Of a DNA stretch of 39,907 nt, positions 30,387 to 39,907 are shown one piece after another. This stretch comes from Nemertoderma westbladi. Lineage: Eukaryota > Xenacoelomorpha > Nemertodermatida > Nemertodermatidae. Each line of letters opens with the position of its first letter. The stretch's first letter is position 1. A program made the translations under genes and the position numbers. The stretch spans positions 1 through 39,907 of the forward strand of contig JAUCBJ010002238.1 of NCBI GenBank assembly GCA_032718475.1, written 5' to 3'. Under the pieces are notes generated by a model. The model was not told where the DNA came from. It was given only the letters and a program-made list of their open reading frames with translations, and ran no database searches.

Positions 30387-30820
30387 AGGGACCGTCCAAG
30401 TATGACGTCAGCACTTTAGGGGGGGGGGGGTTGGGAAAATCTGATGACGTGCTGATGAGGGGAGGGGAGGGGGTCAGCCAAAATCTGACGTCAGCATGTT
30501 CATTTATAGGTGCTAGAAGAGATATAGCAGAAGAGTAAATAGCTTGCCTATTTTAATTGTTCGAAGCCCCCGAAGGCCCGTAGCACGACCTTCTGTTTCA
30601 GTTACCAGTCATCATGCTTCAGTGATTAGGACGATTTGAATGATTTACAAGTGATTATAAATAATCTTCATAATATATTAGTTTATTACAAATTTTTTTT
30701 TTAATCTGATTTAGGGGAGGGGGGGGGGGGGTCAACGCCTATCTGATGACATCTGATTTAGGGGAGGGAGGGGGTCAACATTTTGGGGAAAAGTGCAGAC
30801 GTCATACTTGGACGGCCCCT
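30387..30820. mobile_element. 434-bp foldback element with G-rich interior
   Basis: The 31-bp terminal inverted repeats (30387-30417 and 30790-30820) read AGGG(A/G)CCGTCCAAGTATGAC outward-in, with two mismatches. The left end includes TGACGTCA. The interior contains several copies of GGGGAGGGGGTCA-like blocks next to ATCTGA(T/C)G words, and runs of 11-13 G. There is no open frame. I recall CCGTCC-starting ends from other animal MITE families but cannot assign a superfamily. No clear target duplication was found. Confidence 0.8.
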
Positions 30821-30959
30821 AAATGTAATCTGATAAAGTTAGTTAGAACGATTATATAACTTTGCGGTCTTTTGCGGTAATTCGTAGGACCGATCAGTAC
30901 CGGTAGCTTATAGGCTACTGTAATTACTGTTTCAGTACACCCACCTTGCTCGGAGGCCA

Positions 30960-31103
30960 GGTAAAGTGATCGTTTATTGTTTTGGTTAGAAAAGCCCGCC
31001 TCTGTAACCTGCTCCTTTCTAACCCTCAATTGGTAAAGTGGTCGTTTATTGTTTTGGTTAGAAAAGCCTGCCTCTGTAACCTACTCCTTACCCTCAATTG
31101 GTA
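30960..31103. repeat. 72-bp tandem duplication
   Basis: 30960-31031 is repeated at 31032-31103 with few changes (GGTAAAGTGATCGTTTATTG versus GGTAAAGTGGTCGTTTATTG). One copy has a small indel around CTCCTTTCTAACC. Confidence 0.93.
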
Positions 31104-31104
31104 C

Positions 31105-31958
31105 CAGTACAACATATAATGTACATAACTTCAAAAAATTGCCATCGCAAGTGGGTGTACTGAAGCACCAATTTTATATACCCATAAGCATAAATGTCCA
31201 TACGCTATTGTTAAAATACCCTATTCTGCTATTGCCAGATTGCTGTATTCCAGAATTCTGGTATTACTGTGTGTGTACTGCAGTACTGTATTACAGTATT
31301 ACCTTATTAGGCAGTTAGGCATACAGTATCTGAGTATTAGGCGTACAGTACTGCAGTACAGCAGTATTCCAGTATTGCAGTTTGGATATTTGATGTAGTC
31401 CTATCCTACTGCTGTACTGTCCTATCTGCGTATCTGCATATACACGTATACCTCTGTACTTGTATACATAGGCCTACATGCTATAAGCTGATAGGTATAG
31501 CATGTAATGTAGGCGGGCAATAGGTAAGTGCTTCTGCAGTTCTGTAAAATATAGCCGAATAGCAATAACTGAATAACCAGGAGATAACTGCAATAGCATT
31601 TGCAATTAGCCTGACTGCCTGATAGCCCCTTCCTTACAGACTTCTGGACTTACGCCTACGCCTACCAGCCTACCCCTGTACCCAGTCTGCCAGTTCAGCA
31701 GTTACCCGCTTCAGCGCTTCCCAGCTGCCAGCATACTGCTGTAGGCCTACTGCCTACTGACAGAATGAGCTGTACTGCATACTGACTGCCTGACTGCCTT
31801 ATCTAAACTAAATATATCTGTATATGGCTATATGCTGGTATGGCGTGTAAACTGTCCGACTGCTAGACTGGACTGGACTGTCGGTAGACATGAGACAGGT
31901 AGGCCTACTGGCAGACTGGCCTAGACTAATACTCTGATACTGTAATAATAAACTAATA
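31105..31958. other. Upstream region of SFSWAP, palindrome-rich
   Basis: Full of short self-complementary words (CAGTACTG, TAGGCCTAC). It presumably contains the SFSWAP promoter and 5' UTR, but I cannot place a TSS or core promoter element. Confidence 0.4.
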
Positions 31959-32089
31959 ATGGATTATGATAAATTAATAGTAATTGGATATGGCTCAAAA
32001 TTATTTCGCGATGATGAGCGGGCAATGTGGGTTGAAAGAGAAGATCATTTAATTCCGTGGCCAGGGGATGCTTCATTACGAATCGACAG
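31959..32089 (+). CDS. SFSWAP: SFSWAP coding exon 1
   Basis: The ATG at 31959 opens [20 protein letters not shown], and the frame continues to [14 protein letters not shown], ending with two bases (AG) of a split Arg codon before the donor GTAAAC at 32090. This is the start of the DRY_EERY region of SFSWAP proteins (FGYxxKLFRDDE, then HLIPW, then IDRYD). The AG joins the first G of the exon at 34360 to give Arg44 followed by FDVRG, exactly the expected junction. The exon contributes 43 full codons. It is hidden from simple open-frame searches because it is short and overlaps unrelated frames. SFSWAP is a nuclear RNA-binding regulator of alternative splicing. Confidence 0.92.
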
Positions 32090-34359
32090 GTAAACCAGTA
32101 CCCACTCTCCAACTCCCTCCACTCTGCCACTCGCCTATTGCCTATCAGCCTATTATTAAGCTCGGCCTATCTGCCTATTGTATATTGAGCTGTATTCGTA
32201 TTCCAGTATTCCTACTGTCCTATACCCGGTATTGGATATTGCAGTATTTTGTCAGTATCTTATTTATTGTTATTTAGGCCTTGGGTGCTCTCACAATCTT
32301 ACATTCACAAATGTACTGCGTACTCTTACCGTTTGCAGGTTTGATTGCCATATACAGATATACGTTACTATCAGACTATGCCAGTATACAGGTATACTGT
32401 AACTGGAACTGGACTGAACGTACAATCAGACAATACACAGCAATATTGCAATGTCATAGTACTCGACTGCTAAAGTTAATATTATACTGTTATACGGAAA
32501 TAATAACCTGAAGCTAATAAATAAACTTAATATAATCACTATCACTAATGCCGTAGGTACCAGAAGCAACTTAACAGCTTAATCTGTAAAATTAACGACA
32601 CGAGGCCGAGGTTGTTCGCGCTTTTTTAACTTCCACACTTTTACTAACAAACAATTTGTGCAACTTTAGTATTCTCACTCAAATTTGGCCAGTAACATCA
32701 AAATATCAATGAAACTTGCGCGGTGTATGAGCCAACCAAAGGGAGTCTGATAGATATTGGCAGTATATAATAGGCCCCAGTTTATAAGGCGATTGATTCT
32801 CGCAATATAATTCCACGGGCTTACAGGGAATGCAGAATGTACTAACAGTTCCGTTTACGGTGTCGTGCTCAATATATCAAACGGGTCTATGTCTGACGGC
32901 AATTACAACATAAGGCTAAGAAAGATCATAATAGTCATGTCCTTTAGGGACATGGGTTATTAACTCTGACGGAAGTACACAGTTGGATATAAACTTCTGA
33001 CTAGGGGTAATTTTGTTCATGAATAACGTACCAGTATATATTACTGTTATTCTGTTATTACCGGGTGGTGGCTGCATAATAATATAGCGCATCCACACCA
33101 ATGCAATTGTACCAGAACTGATACTTAACCCACCAGCACTTACCACAATTGATGCAAATAACAATCAGTTCGGTAATTCCACTATTAATGGGTCTGCATA
33201 TCTATGAACATATATATATATACACCGATAAATATCAGTCAATCAACAGTCAGCAGTTACACAGCAAACTGTAACTGTACTCGGGTCAGTGTAGTATAGG
33301 TAATTAAAGTTCTGCCTGATGTCACTGGCTAACACAACATATGTGCTGTGGAAATGCAATGCACATACTGACTGATACGGTTGGTGCAACATGGCAATCC
33401 TAGGCCCCTATACTCGTTGCCAGTCAACAACCAATCAGCAGCCGCCATTTTGCAGAATCCACAACGCACAAAGAAAATCAGAATTTAGAAAGTGAAAAAT
33501 ACACTCATTGGTTTATGAGATTACAATGGATAAACACGGCCGGGGTAGGGGACAGAGTTTGGCGGCAATTGAAATTGGTGTTGAAGGACGCATAAACTTT
33601 TAAAGAGGTTATTATGCTAGGTTAATTTGCTGATATACTAAAGTCCCAATCCATCATTTGACGTAGCTACAAAGAGTGGACTCCACTACTAGAGACGTGT
33701 CTAGCGGCCCGTGAAGCAAGGCGAAGGAGACAAGTAAAAGCTTTTTCTTCTGTCTGATAATCAATTAGTGTGAGGGTAGTCCCGGTGGTGTACGAAACAT
33801 TTTCTAGACAACTTTAAACTAAAAGTATTATGTTGTAATCATCTAATGAATTATAACAATGTTCAATGTAAACCACGATATTTTTAATTAAATACAACAA
33901 TTATTTTATTATTATAACAGAGTACATTTCAGCTCACTTAGTACCAGATAGTCAACAGAAGTATTCTGTCTAACTAAAATTCAATCAGCTCGCCTGCCAC
34001 ATAACAAAGCACAGCGAGTAACCTTGTAGATATTCCATAGGATTCACTGGGAAGAGCTATCAGCTGGTCAAATCAAATTATAATTAGCAAGTCGTAAGAC
34101 TTGATTACTGTAAAAAAAAAGCTACTGGCTACTACCTACAGACCTAGAGCAAAAACGGCTCTAACGATTTTGATGAAATTTTGCATGAACCATGAAAATT
34201 ATTATATTATTAGTTAGTTGAAGAGGGTGGGTGGACTGAGTGGTGTCAAATTGAAAGATATACTTCATTACAATACAATAACCTATCAGGTAATATATTT
34301 TTATTATTATTGTTGTTGAGAATTTCTTAATTTTTACGTTTTTTATTTGAATTTTTCAG
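32090..34359 (+). other. SFSWAP intron 1
   Basis: A 2270-bp intron. Donor G|GTAAAC and acceptor TTTTTCAG|G (AG at 34358-34359) preserve the reading frame. No other gene is recognised inside it. A promoter-like patch at 33431-33452 is listed separately. In Drosophila the orthologue represses removal of its own first introns, so this single intron is a natural candidate for autoregulation; nothing in the sequence proves it. Confidence 0.9.
33431..33603 (+). promoter_or_regulatory. Promoter-like patch (CCAAT box, YY1-like site) with short ORF
   Basis: CCAATCAG at 33431 and GCCGCCATTTTG at 33441-33452 are close matches to a CCAAT box and a YY1 element, a pairing common at animal housekeeping promoters. 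About 75 bp downstream, an ATG at 33526 opens a 25-codon frame (MDKHGRGRGQSLAA) ending at 33603. On the minus strand the YY1 core supplies AAAATGGCGGC. It could be an alternative SFSWAP promoter, an unrelated first exon, or chance. Confidence 0.3.
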
Positions 34360-37300
34360 GTTTGATGTGAGGGGAACCTTAACTGATCGCAGTGCATTTG
34401 ATTTTGAGTTTTCGAGTTATTCAGAACCTGTCCGACTTAGTAATGAAGAGCAACATATTGAGGATCTTTGCAATGAAGAGCGCTATATGGCTTTATACAA
34501 AGATATGGTGGAAGAAGGTCACAAAGAAGAGGAGGAGCATAAACGGCTGTTTGAGGAATTGGGGGAAGGATATAAAGCAGTACCTTTTAACTACGAGAGA
34601 ATTTCATCCAATGCTGGTATCTCATCTGATGAAACACATCCTTCGAAGCTTAAACGATTTCGAGTTACAATGGAAGGCCCATTTATTGCTCCACCTGAGC
34701 TAAAGCTTCCACCTCGTCTAGAGGCACCTCCTACTTGTAAATTGGCATCCATTATTGATAAAACTGCTAATTTTGTGTGTTCGCAGGGGATTCAAATGGA
34801 GGTTCTTTTAAAATCAAAACAAGCAAATAATCCACAATTTGACTTTCTTAAATTTGATCATTATTTAAATCCATATTACAAACATGTAGCGCGTATGATA
34901 TTGTCGGGTCAGTACACAGCTAGGGAACATCAGCCAAGTCTAGTGGAGCATTCATCAAATGTGGATTCTGAAAGTGACAGTGATGATGAGGAATACCTAC
35001 ATCCGCTTCTTATTTCACAAAGATCATCTGCAATAAAGACCAGAAGTAATAGGCCTACCGGTAGTGCTTCATGTGATTCTCAATCACTGATAACACCTGG
35101 TGGCAGTGGCAGTGTTCCCATCCCATGTGTATCTACTGGCGTACCTTCTACATCCATTATATCTGAATCCACTGTACCATTAATTCCTGAAACATCTGTT
35201 CCTAATGATAAATGCACTACTGGTACTACCGTTACCACTAAATTAAATAAAGTTGAGAAACCTCGGGCTATAGTAGGTCCAGTTCGTCAAGCAACAGAAG
35301 ATAACGAGGGGCACATTGCTGCTATGTCTAGAATACATTCTCCTAATATTTCAATTAGGCCTACCACTAGTGACAGGACTGAGACTGAACCTCATAATTC
35401 ATCGAATTCCCATTCTACACGCCCTTCACTAGGACGGACGCCACCACAACCTGTAATTTCATCCCAAGAGTTCGCAAATTTTCAAAAGGATATGTACATG
35501 GCATTTGCTGCTCACCAGTATTTCAAGATGTGGGATAAACTTAGAGCCGATGATCATGAAGCCAACACTGCCTCGGATATAAACCAAGGTAACAATGATG
35601 ATAACAGTGCCAGAACCATTATTACTAACCAGTCAACATCGAATACTTATCAGTCTAGTATTGGTCAAAGTGAAAATATGGTATATTCTGATGACTTATA
35701 TATCCAACGTGAGCAAGATATTACTGAAATGGATTATTCTGGAACTCAAGAATATACCAGTAATCCTGACACATCATATACAGATAAGCATGATTGTAAC
35801 CTGTATGGTAAAAATGTGGTGAATATATTAGTTCAAAAGCCCCCACCGCCACCTCCTGAGTCAGTGAGCTGTCGCTTAATACAGCAACTTCCAAATCATC
35901 TTAAACCAGTAGTCTACAAGATGGCTGAAGGTGTTGTTGCATGGGGTGCCCAGTTTGAAGAGGCACAAATACGGAAAAATGACCCTGATTACATGTTCCT
36001 TGACCCTGGTCACGTTTTTCATGCTCACTATGAAGCTGTTAAGGAATTTCTTCGAAAGCAAGAAAAAGAAGATGGCGATTTGTACGATATTACTGATGCT
36101 TATAGCAATCAATTGGATATTCAAGATACGTCTCCAAAACCTGTGAGTTTCACTTTGAAACTGAAAGATATGGAAGATGTAAGTTTGGAGAATAAAAACA
36201 TATTTCCTGTTGATGATGACAGTGATGAACATGATTACCTTGATGAGTCAGAAGTTGGTGTTTCTGGTAGAGGTCGGGTTAGCTATGTCCCCCGTGGACT
36301 CACAAAGGTTGCAAATACTTCCAATACTCTCACACCTAGTGTGAATCCTTCTAATGTCAAGTCACATTTCGAAAACACTCATGCCTCAGAAGTGATACCA
36401 TTTTTACGAACTATAGGGCCTACTAAACAACCAAGTAAACGACAAAAAAAATCTATGAAAGAAGCTGCCGATTCATTGCTTTCTACTCCCCATACAAATA
36501 TATCGAAACGTTGGCCTTCTGTTCCATCAGATATTCCTGTATCTACTAATGAAGCCAGTGAAATAGTTTCATTTAGTAATCTGAAAGATTCCAAGCCACA
36601 ACCATGCAGTGATAATATCGATATTGAAACAGAGTTAGGGCTTGATTCTCTTTCAAAAAGTCAAGATGCTACTGTAAGGGTTGAGAGAAAGAAAAAAGTT
36701 TCTGAGTTTCTAAAATTGATGAAGGAGGATTCGAAGGCTAACAAAAATGTTAGTGTTTGTCCATTGCTGGTTGATTTGAAGGTCCCATATGCAGAACCAG
36801 AACAAGGAGCCGAACTGAGTGAAAAAATCCCAGGTTTAGCATCAGATAGTGATGATAATGATTGTGCAGAATTACCTCCGCCCCCACCTGATGTTGACGA
36901 TGAATTGAATGTTTCGAATAATAAAAATGCATATAATCGTCGGTGGATTCAGTGGTGGAATTACTTCTATGGGCCAAATAAAAAGTCATCTAATGTTGAT
37001 CCAGAAAAAAGACGCCGCCAATTTGTTTGGTTTAAAGATTACTTTTATTCAGGAAAGACACTGGATTCCCATTGCCAACCTGTGCCAACTGTCAGTTCAT
37101 TTATGACAGATAATACTCAAACTAATATTGAACCTATCACAGATAACTCCCAAACTGTTGTTAGTCCTCAATGTTTGGAATCCGAAGCAAAAGTGGCAAA
37201 GTCCAGGCCAATTCGTGGGACATCTGATAACTGCAATATGGTTTCCCTTGATAAATTGGAATTGGTAAAGTCTAATGCATTAAAGCGTAAACTGCGCATT

Positions 37301-39754
37301 TTAAAGGCAGAGGTTGGCAAAGGAGATGGTTTAGAAGCTTTCAGAGTCAGTCACAATAAAGAAGATGTTGAAATCCCTAGTCCTAGTGATAATCATGATG
37401 TTACCCCAAAGCGAATTGGACAGAATGTATATAAAAATTTCAGTGGGCCATCTGATGCGATATCTAGTGTACTGCTAGTCCCTAAAGACAATATAATCAG
37501 TATGTCAGATGGTAATTCCATTACTGGGCATATAAATAGGAATTGTGTCGTTCAGTCAGCCGAGAGCAAAGAAATAACAACATCTGAACTGAATCCTGAA
37601 GCATATGATTCATCTGATAGTGTATATAATGACCAATTAGCAATGCCACCTGTTTATAATGACAGTACAGCAAAACAACAACAAACTCTAGTTGGGAAAA
37701 CATACAATAAAAAGCTGCTTGACATTAATAATAAGCCAGAGAATGATGGAAAGAGTGAGGAGGAGATGATAGAATCTGACAATGTACAACAGCTGTTAAT
37801 GTGTCTAAATAAATCTGATACCAATGCAGATAACACAGGGAATTCCACAGGTCGTCGTCATAAACATGTGGCTGATAATAAATTGGGTTCGAATAATTCA
37901 GCTGAGAAACTGGAGTGTCAAAGCCCTTCTCATTCGAAAATTAAATGTGATTCTCACTCAAATAGCATTGCGAATCGTTGCTATTTGTCTTTGGATGATG
38001 ACAATGACTCTATAAAGAGAATGTTACTGGAGGCTAAAAAACACAGATGTAGTCCAACCTTAAGTAGTATTAAACATTCATGTGACGCAATGTCAAGTGA
38101 TAAAGATTCATGTGAATCAAATACACGCTCACGAGACAAACATGATTCTCATTCACATGGAACTTCCAAATCACAATTATGTGACACTTACCATACATGC
38201 TCACTTATCACAGAAAGCTCCCAGACACATGACTCTCAAAATTCGCGATTATGTGATATACATCCACACTCATGTGGCACTCACCATTCACATGACGGAC
38301 ACCATTCTCACTCATACGACTCACATTCACAAGACACACATCACTCACACTCTAGTAAACGCCTCCCGAGTTCAGAAGACAATGAAACTTACCAAAGACC
38401 AACACCACATCATCGGAAGAAACGCCACAATCGTAGCTCTAAAGGTTCTCCAAATTCGCCTAGCCGAATTCGGGTTGAACGGCCTGGAAACAATAAACGT
38501 TCTCGTATGACTTCTATAAGTAGTGCTGACAACTTTGAGTCAATATATAATAAAGGAAAAAGGTCAAAGTCTTCCTCTCTTTCGTCTCATAAAAAACATA
38601 ATCGACACTATTCAGAGGGCAAGAGATCAAGGGACAGGCATGGGAATTTAGATGAATCTTTTGAAAATGATACAATGGCCATTCCTGCAGTAGTACAAAA
38701 GGATATACGGCTATCATTATCACCTCCTGTATCTTTATCAAAACCTAGTCACAGTAGTAATAAGAATCATAAGTCTAAATCCAAACATTCAAAACGAAAA
38801 AGTCGAGGTCGTTCAGAAAGTCACTCATCTTGTTATGAAAACGTATCATCGAAAGGCGGTACTGAAGGAAAATTAAAGACTTCAACGTCCTCTGTTGTTA
38901 TTCAACAAGGTAAAGTAAAGAGAAGACAATATGACTCTTTATCTTCCAGTTATAGGGCCTCATCTCCAGACAGTGAAAACTCAAAACGGCGATCAAGTTA
39001 CAAAGTAAAACGAAGTAAAAAGAGTAAGCGAAAACATGCAAAAGTAAAGAAACACAAAATGAGTTATAAGAAAAAGAAGAAAAGGCAAAAGGATATGATT
39101 TCAGATTATAGTGATACTGATTCCTCTTCTAAATATATCAAATCCAAGGCAAAAAAACGTAAAATTTTGAGTACTTCAAGGGGGGATTCAGACGATTTCA
39201 ATATATCACTGGAGTCAGTTTCGCAACATAAAGATAATAAATCCAAATTAAAATCCAACAAGGAAACATCTACACAAATACAAAGCCGATCAATAGAAAG
39301 TTCAACTGATACTGATACAGACGATATGTGTCGCAAATATGATCTTACCAAACCCCACATAGTCCCTAAGGCTACAACAACCCAACCACACGGCCCGCAA
39401 CTCAGATCGCAAAACAGCGATAATTTTCCCAACAATGTTGATTCTTTTAGTGATGATGATACTTCCGACCAAATTACAGAATATGCAAACTCAGATAGCA
39501 AACCTGATCAAAACAGTAGGAAAGAAGAACCACAGTCCTTCCGTGAGAAAATCAGTATTATGTTCGAGATGGCGAGACGATTGGAACATAAACCCATAAA
39601 CCCGGATACTGTTGATATTGCGATCGCTGGTCCATCCCAATCGCTGCAGGTTGATATTCCTAGTGCTGAGAGTCTAATTAGTACAGACTTCAGGGAAAAG
39701 GTGCGGGCCATGCTCAGCGAACTAAATAAAAAGGCTGAACTTAGTGACACATAG
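34360..39754 (+). CDS. SFSWAP: SFSWAP coding exon 2 (bulk of the protein)
   Basis: It joins exon 1 to give 1841 residues, nearly twice the usual length of about 950. In order: end of the DRY_EERY region (LCNEERYMALYKDM, near 80); SURP1 near 175-225 (FVCSQGIQMEVLLKSKQ, DHYLNPYYKHV); long Ser/Thr-rich linkers; Pro runs; SURP2 near 555-610 (AWGAQFEEAQIRKNDPDYMF, HYEAVKEFL); KKVSEFLKLMKED near 820; a Trp/Tyr-rich block near 904-950 (RRWIQWWNYFYGP, then QFVWFKDYFYSG) that I do not know from vertebrate SFSWAP; a His/Ser/Asp-rich region near 1290-1380; Lys/Ser-rich stretches in place of long RS repeats; and the conserved C-terminal EKVRAML. SURP domains bind splicing factor 1 and target the early spliceosome. 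There is no ATG at the frame's left end because the exon begins at a splice acceptor. Confidence 0.95.
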
Positions 39755-39907
39755 TTTTGATATCGGAGTGACTTGGTATTGGTACTAATGGTAATGGTAC
39801 TAATTAGACTGATTAATGTCTGTATAGTGAATTGTTATATTTTTATTCTTATCGTTTTGAAGTAAATATATAGGTCTCCATGAAATAATGGTCAATTATA
39901 TCGCCAT
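39755..39907 (+). other. SFSWAP 3' flank, UTR start
   Basis: AT-rich sequence after the stop. No canonical AATAAA appears before the window edge (AAATATATA near 39863 is a weak variant), so the poly(A) site may lie outside. Confidence 0.5.

Noticed and set aside
34367-34369. Start codon of SFSWAP at the left end of the long frame
   Set aside because: The codon is GTG, directly after a TTTTTCAG acceptor, and the N-terminal motifs lie in the exon at 31959-32089.
36379-36594. Opposite-strand and alternative-frame open frames inside SFSWAP (many between 34.4 and 39.75 kb)
   Set aside because: Shadows of a well-supported conserved coding exon.
1-39907. CRISPR arrays, operons, tRNA or rRNA genes
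   Set aside because: Nothing of the kind was seen; the repeats are contiguous minisatellites without spacers and the genome is clearly animal.

Overview
The window is nuclear DNA from an animal. The evidence is spliced genes with GT-AG introns, non-LTR retrotransposon relics, THAP/P-element transposons, MITE-like foldback elements, minisatellites, and conserved metazoan genes (HELQ, PPIL6, SFSWAP). The background is AT-rich and littered with short palindromic words (TAGGCCTA, GTACTGCAGTAC, ACCGGT). I associate this texture with marine invertebrate deuterostomes such as echinoderms, but that is only an impression.

Layout. 1-4.7 kb: two related non-LTR retrotransposon relics in opposite orientation. 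Between them lie a 39-unit, 27-bp minisatellite, a possible terminal exon on the minus strand at its left edge, and a possible GPI-anchored glycoprotein tail on the plus strand at its right edge. 4.7-7 kb: AT-rich spacer with a perfect 27-bp-arm palindrome and a degenerate ~145-bp tandem repeat. 7.05-10.3 kb (-): intact, intronless HELQ. 12.6-15.0 kb: internally deleted P-element-like transposon with 60-bp TIRs and an 8-bp target duplication. 15.4-15.96 kb (-): second P-element transposase relic, interrupted by a segment encoding a potassium-channel selectivity filter. 18.3-18.5 kb: tandem repeat with CTCF-like cores. 19.28 kb (+): small secreted cysteine-rich peptide gene. 20-21.4 kb: TTAA-flanked MITE and a third retrotransposon relic. 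23.37 kb (+): isolated putative exon. 24.2-25.1 kb: MITE-like sequence. 25.4-26.3 kb (-): intact, intronless, GC-rich PPIL6. 27.4 kb: 9-bp minisatellite. 28.6-30.8 kb: long hairpin, a relic of a different LINE clade, and a G-rich foldback element. 31.96-39.75 kb (+): SFSWAP, assembled here from a small first coding exon (43 codons plus 2 nt) and a 5.4-kb terminal exon, 1841 residues in total.

The three conserved genes have no shared pathway: HELQ (DNA crosslink repair), PPIL6 (divergent cyclophilin) and SFSWAP (splicing regulation) are independent neighbours. The most unusual points are the channel-filter segment inside the P-element relic, the complete P-element footprint, the minisatellite that may encode glycosylation-sequon repeats, and the intronless or intron-poor state of all three conserved genes.
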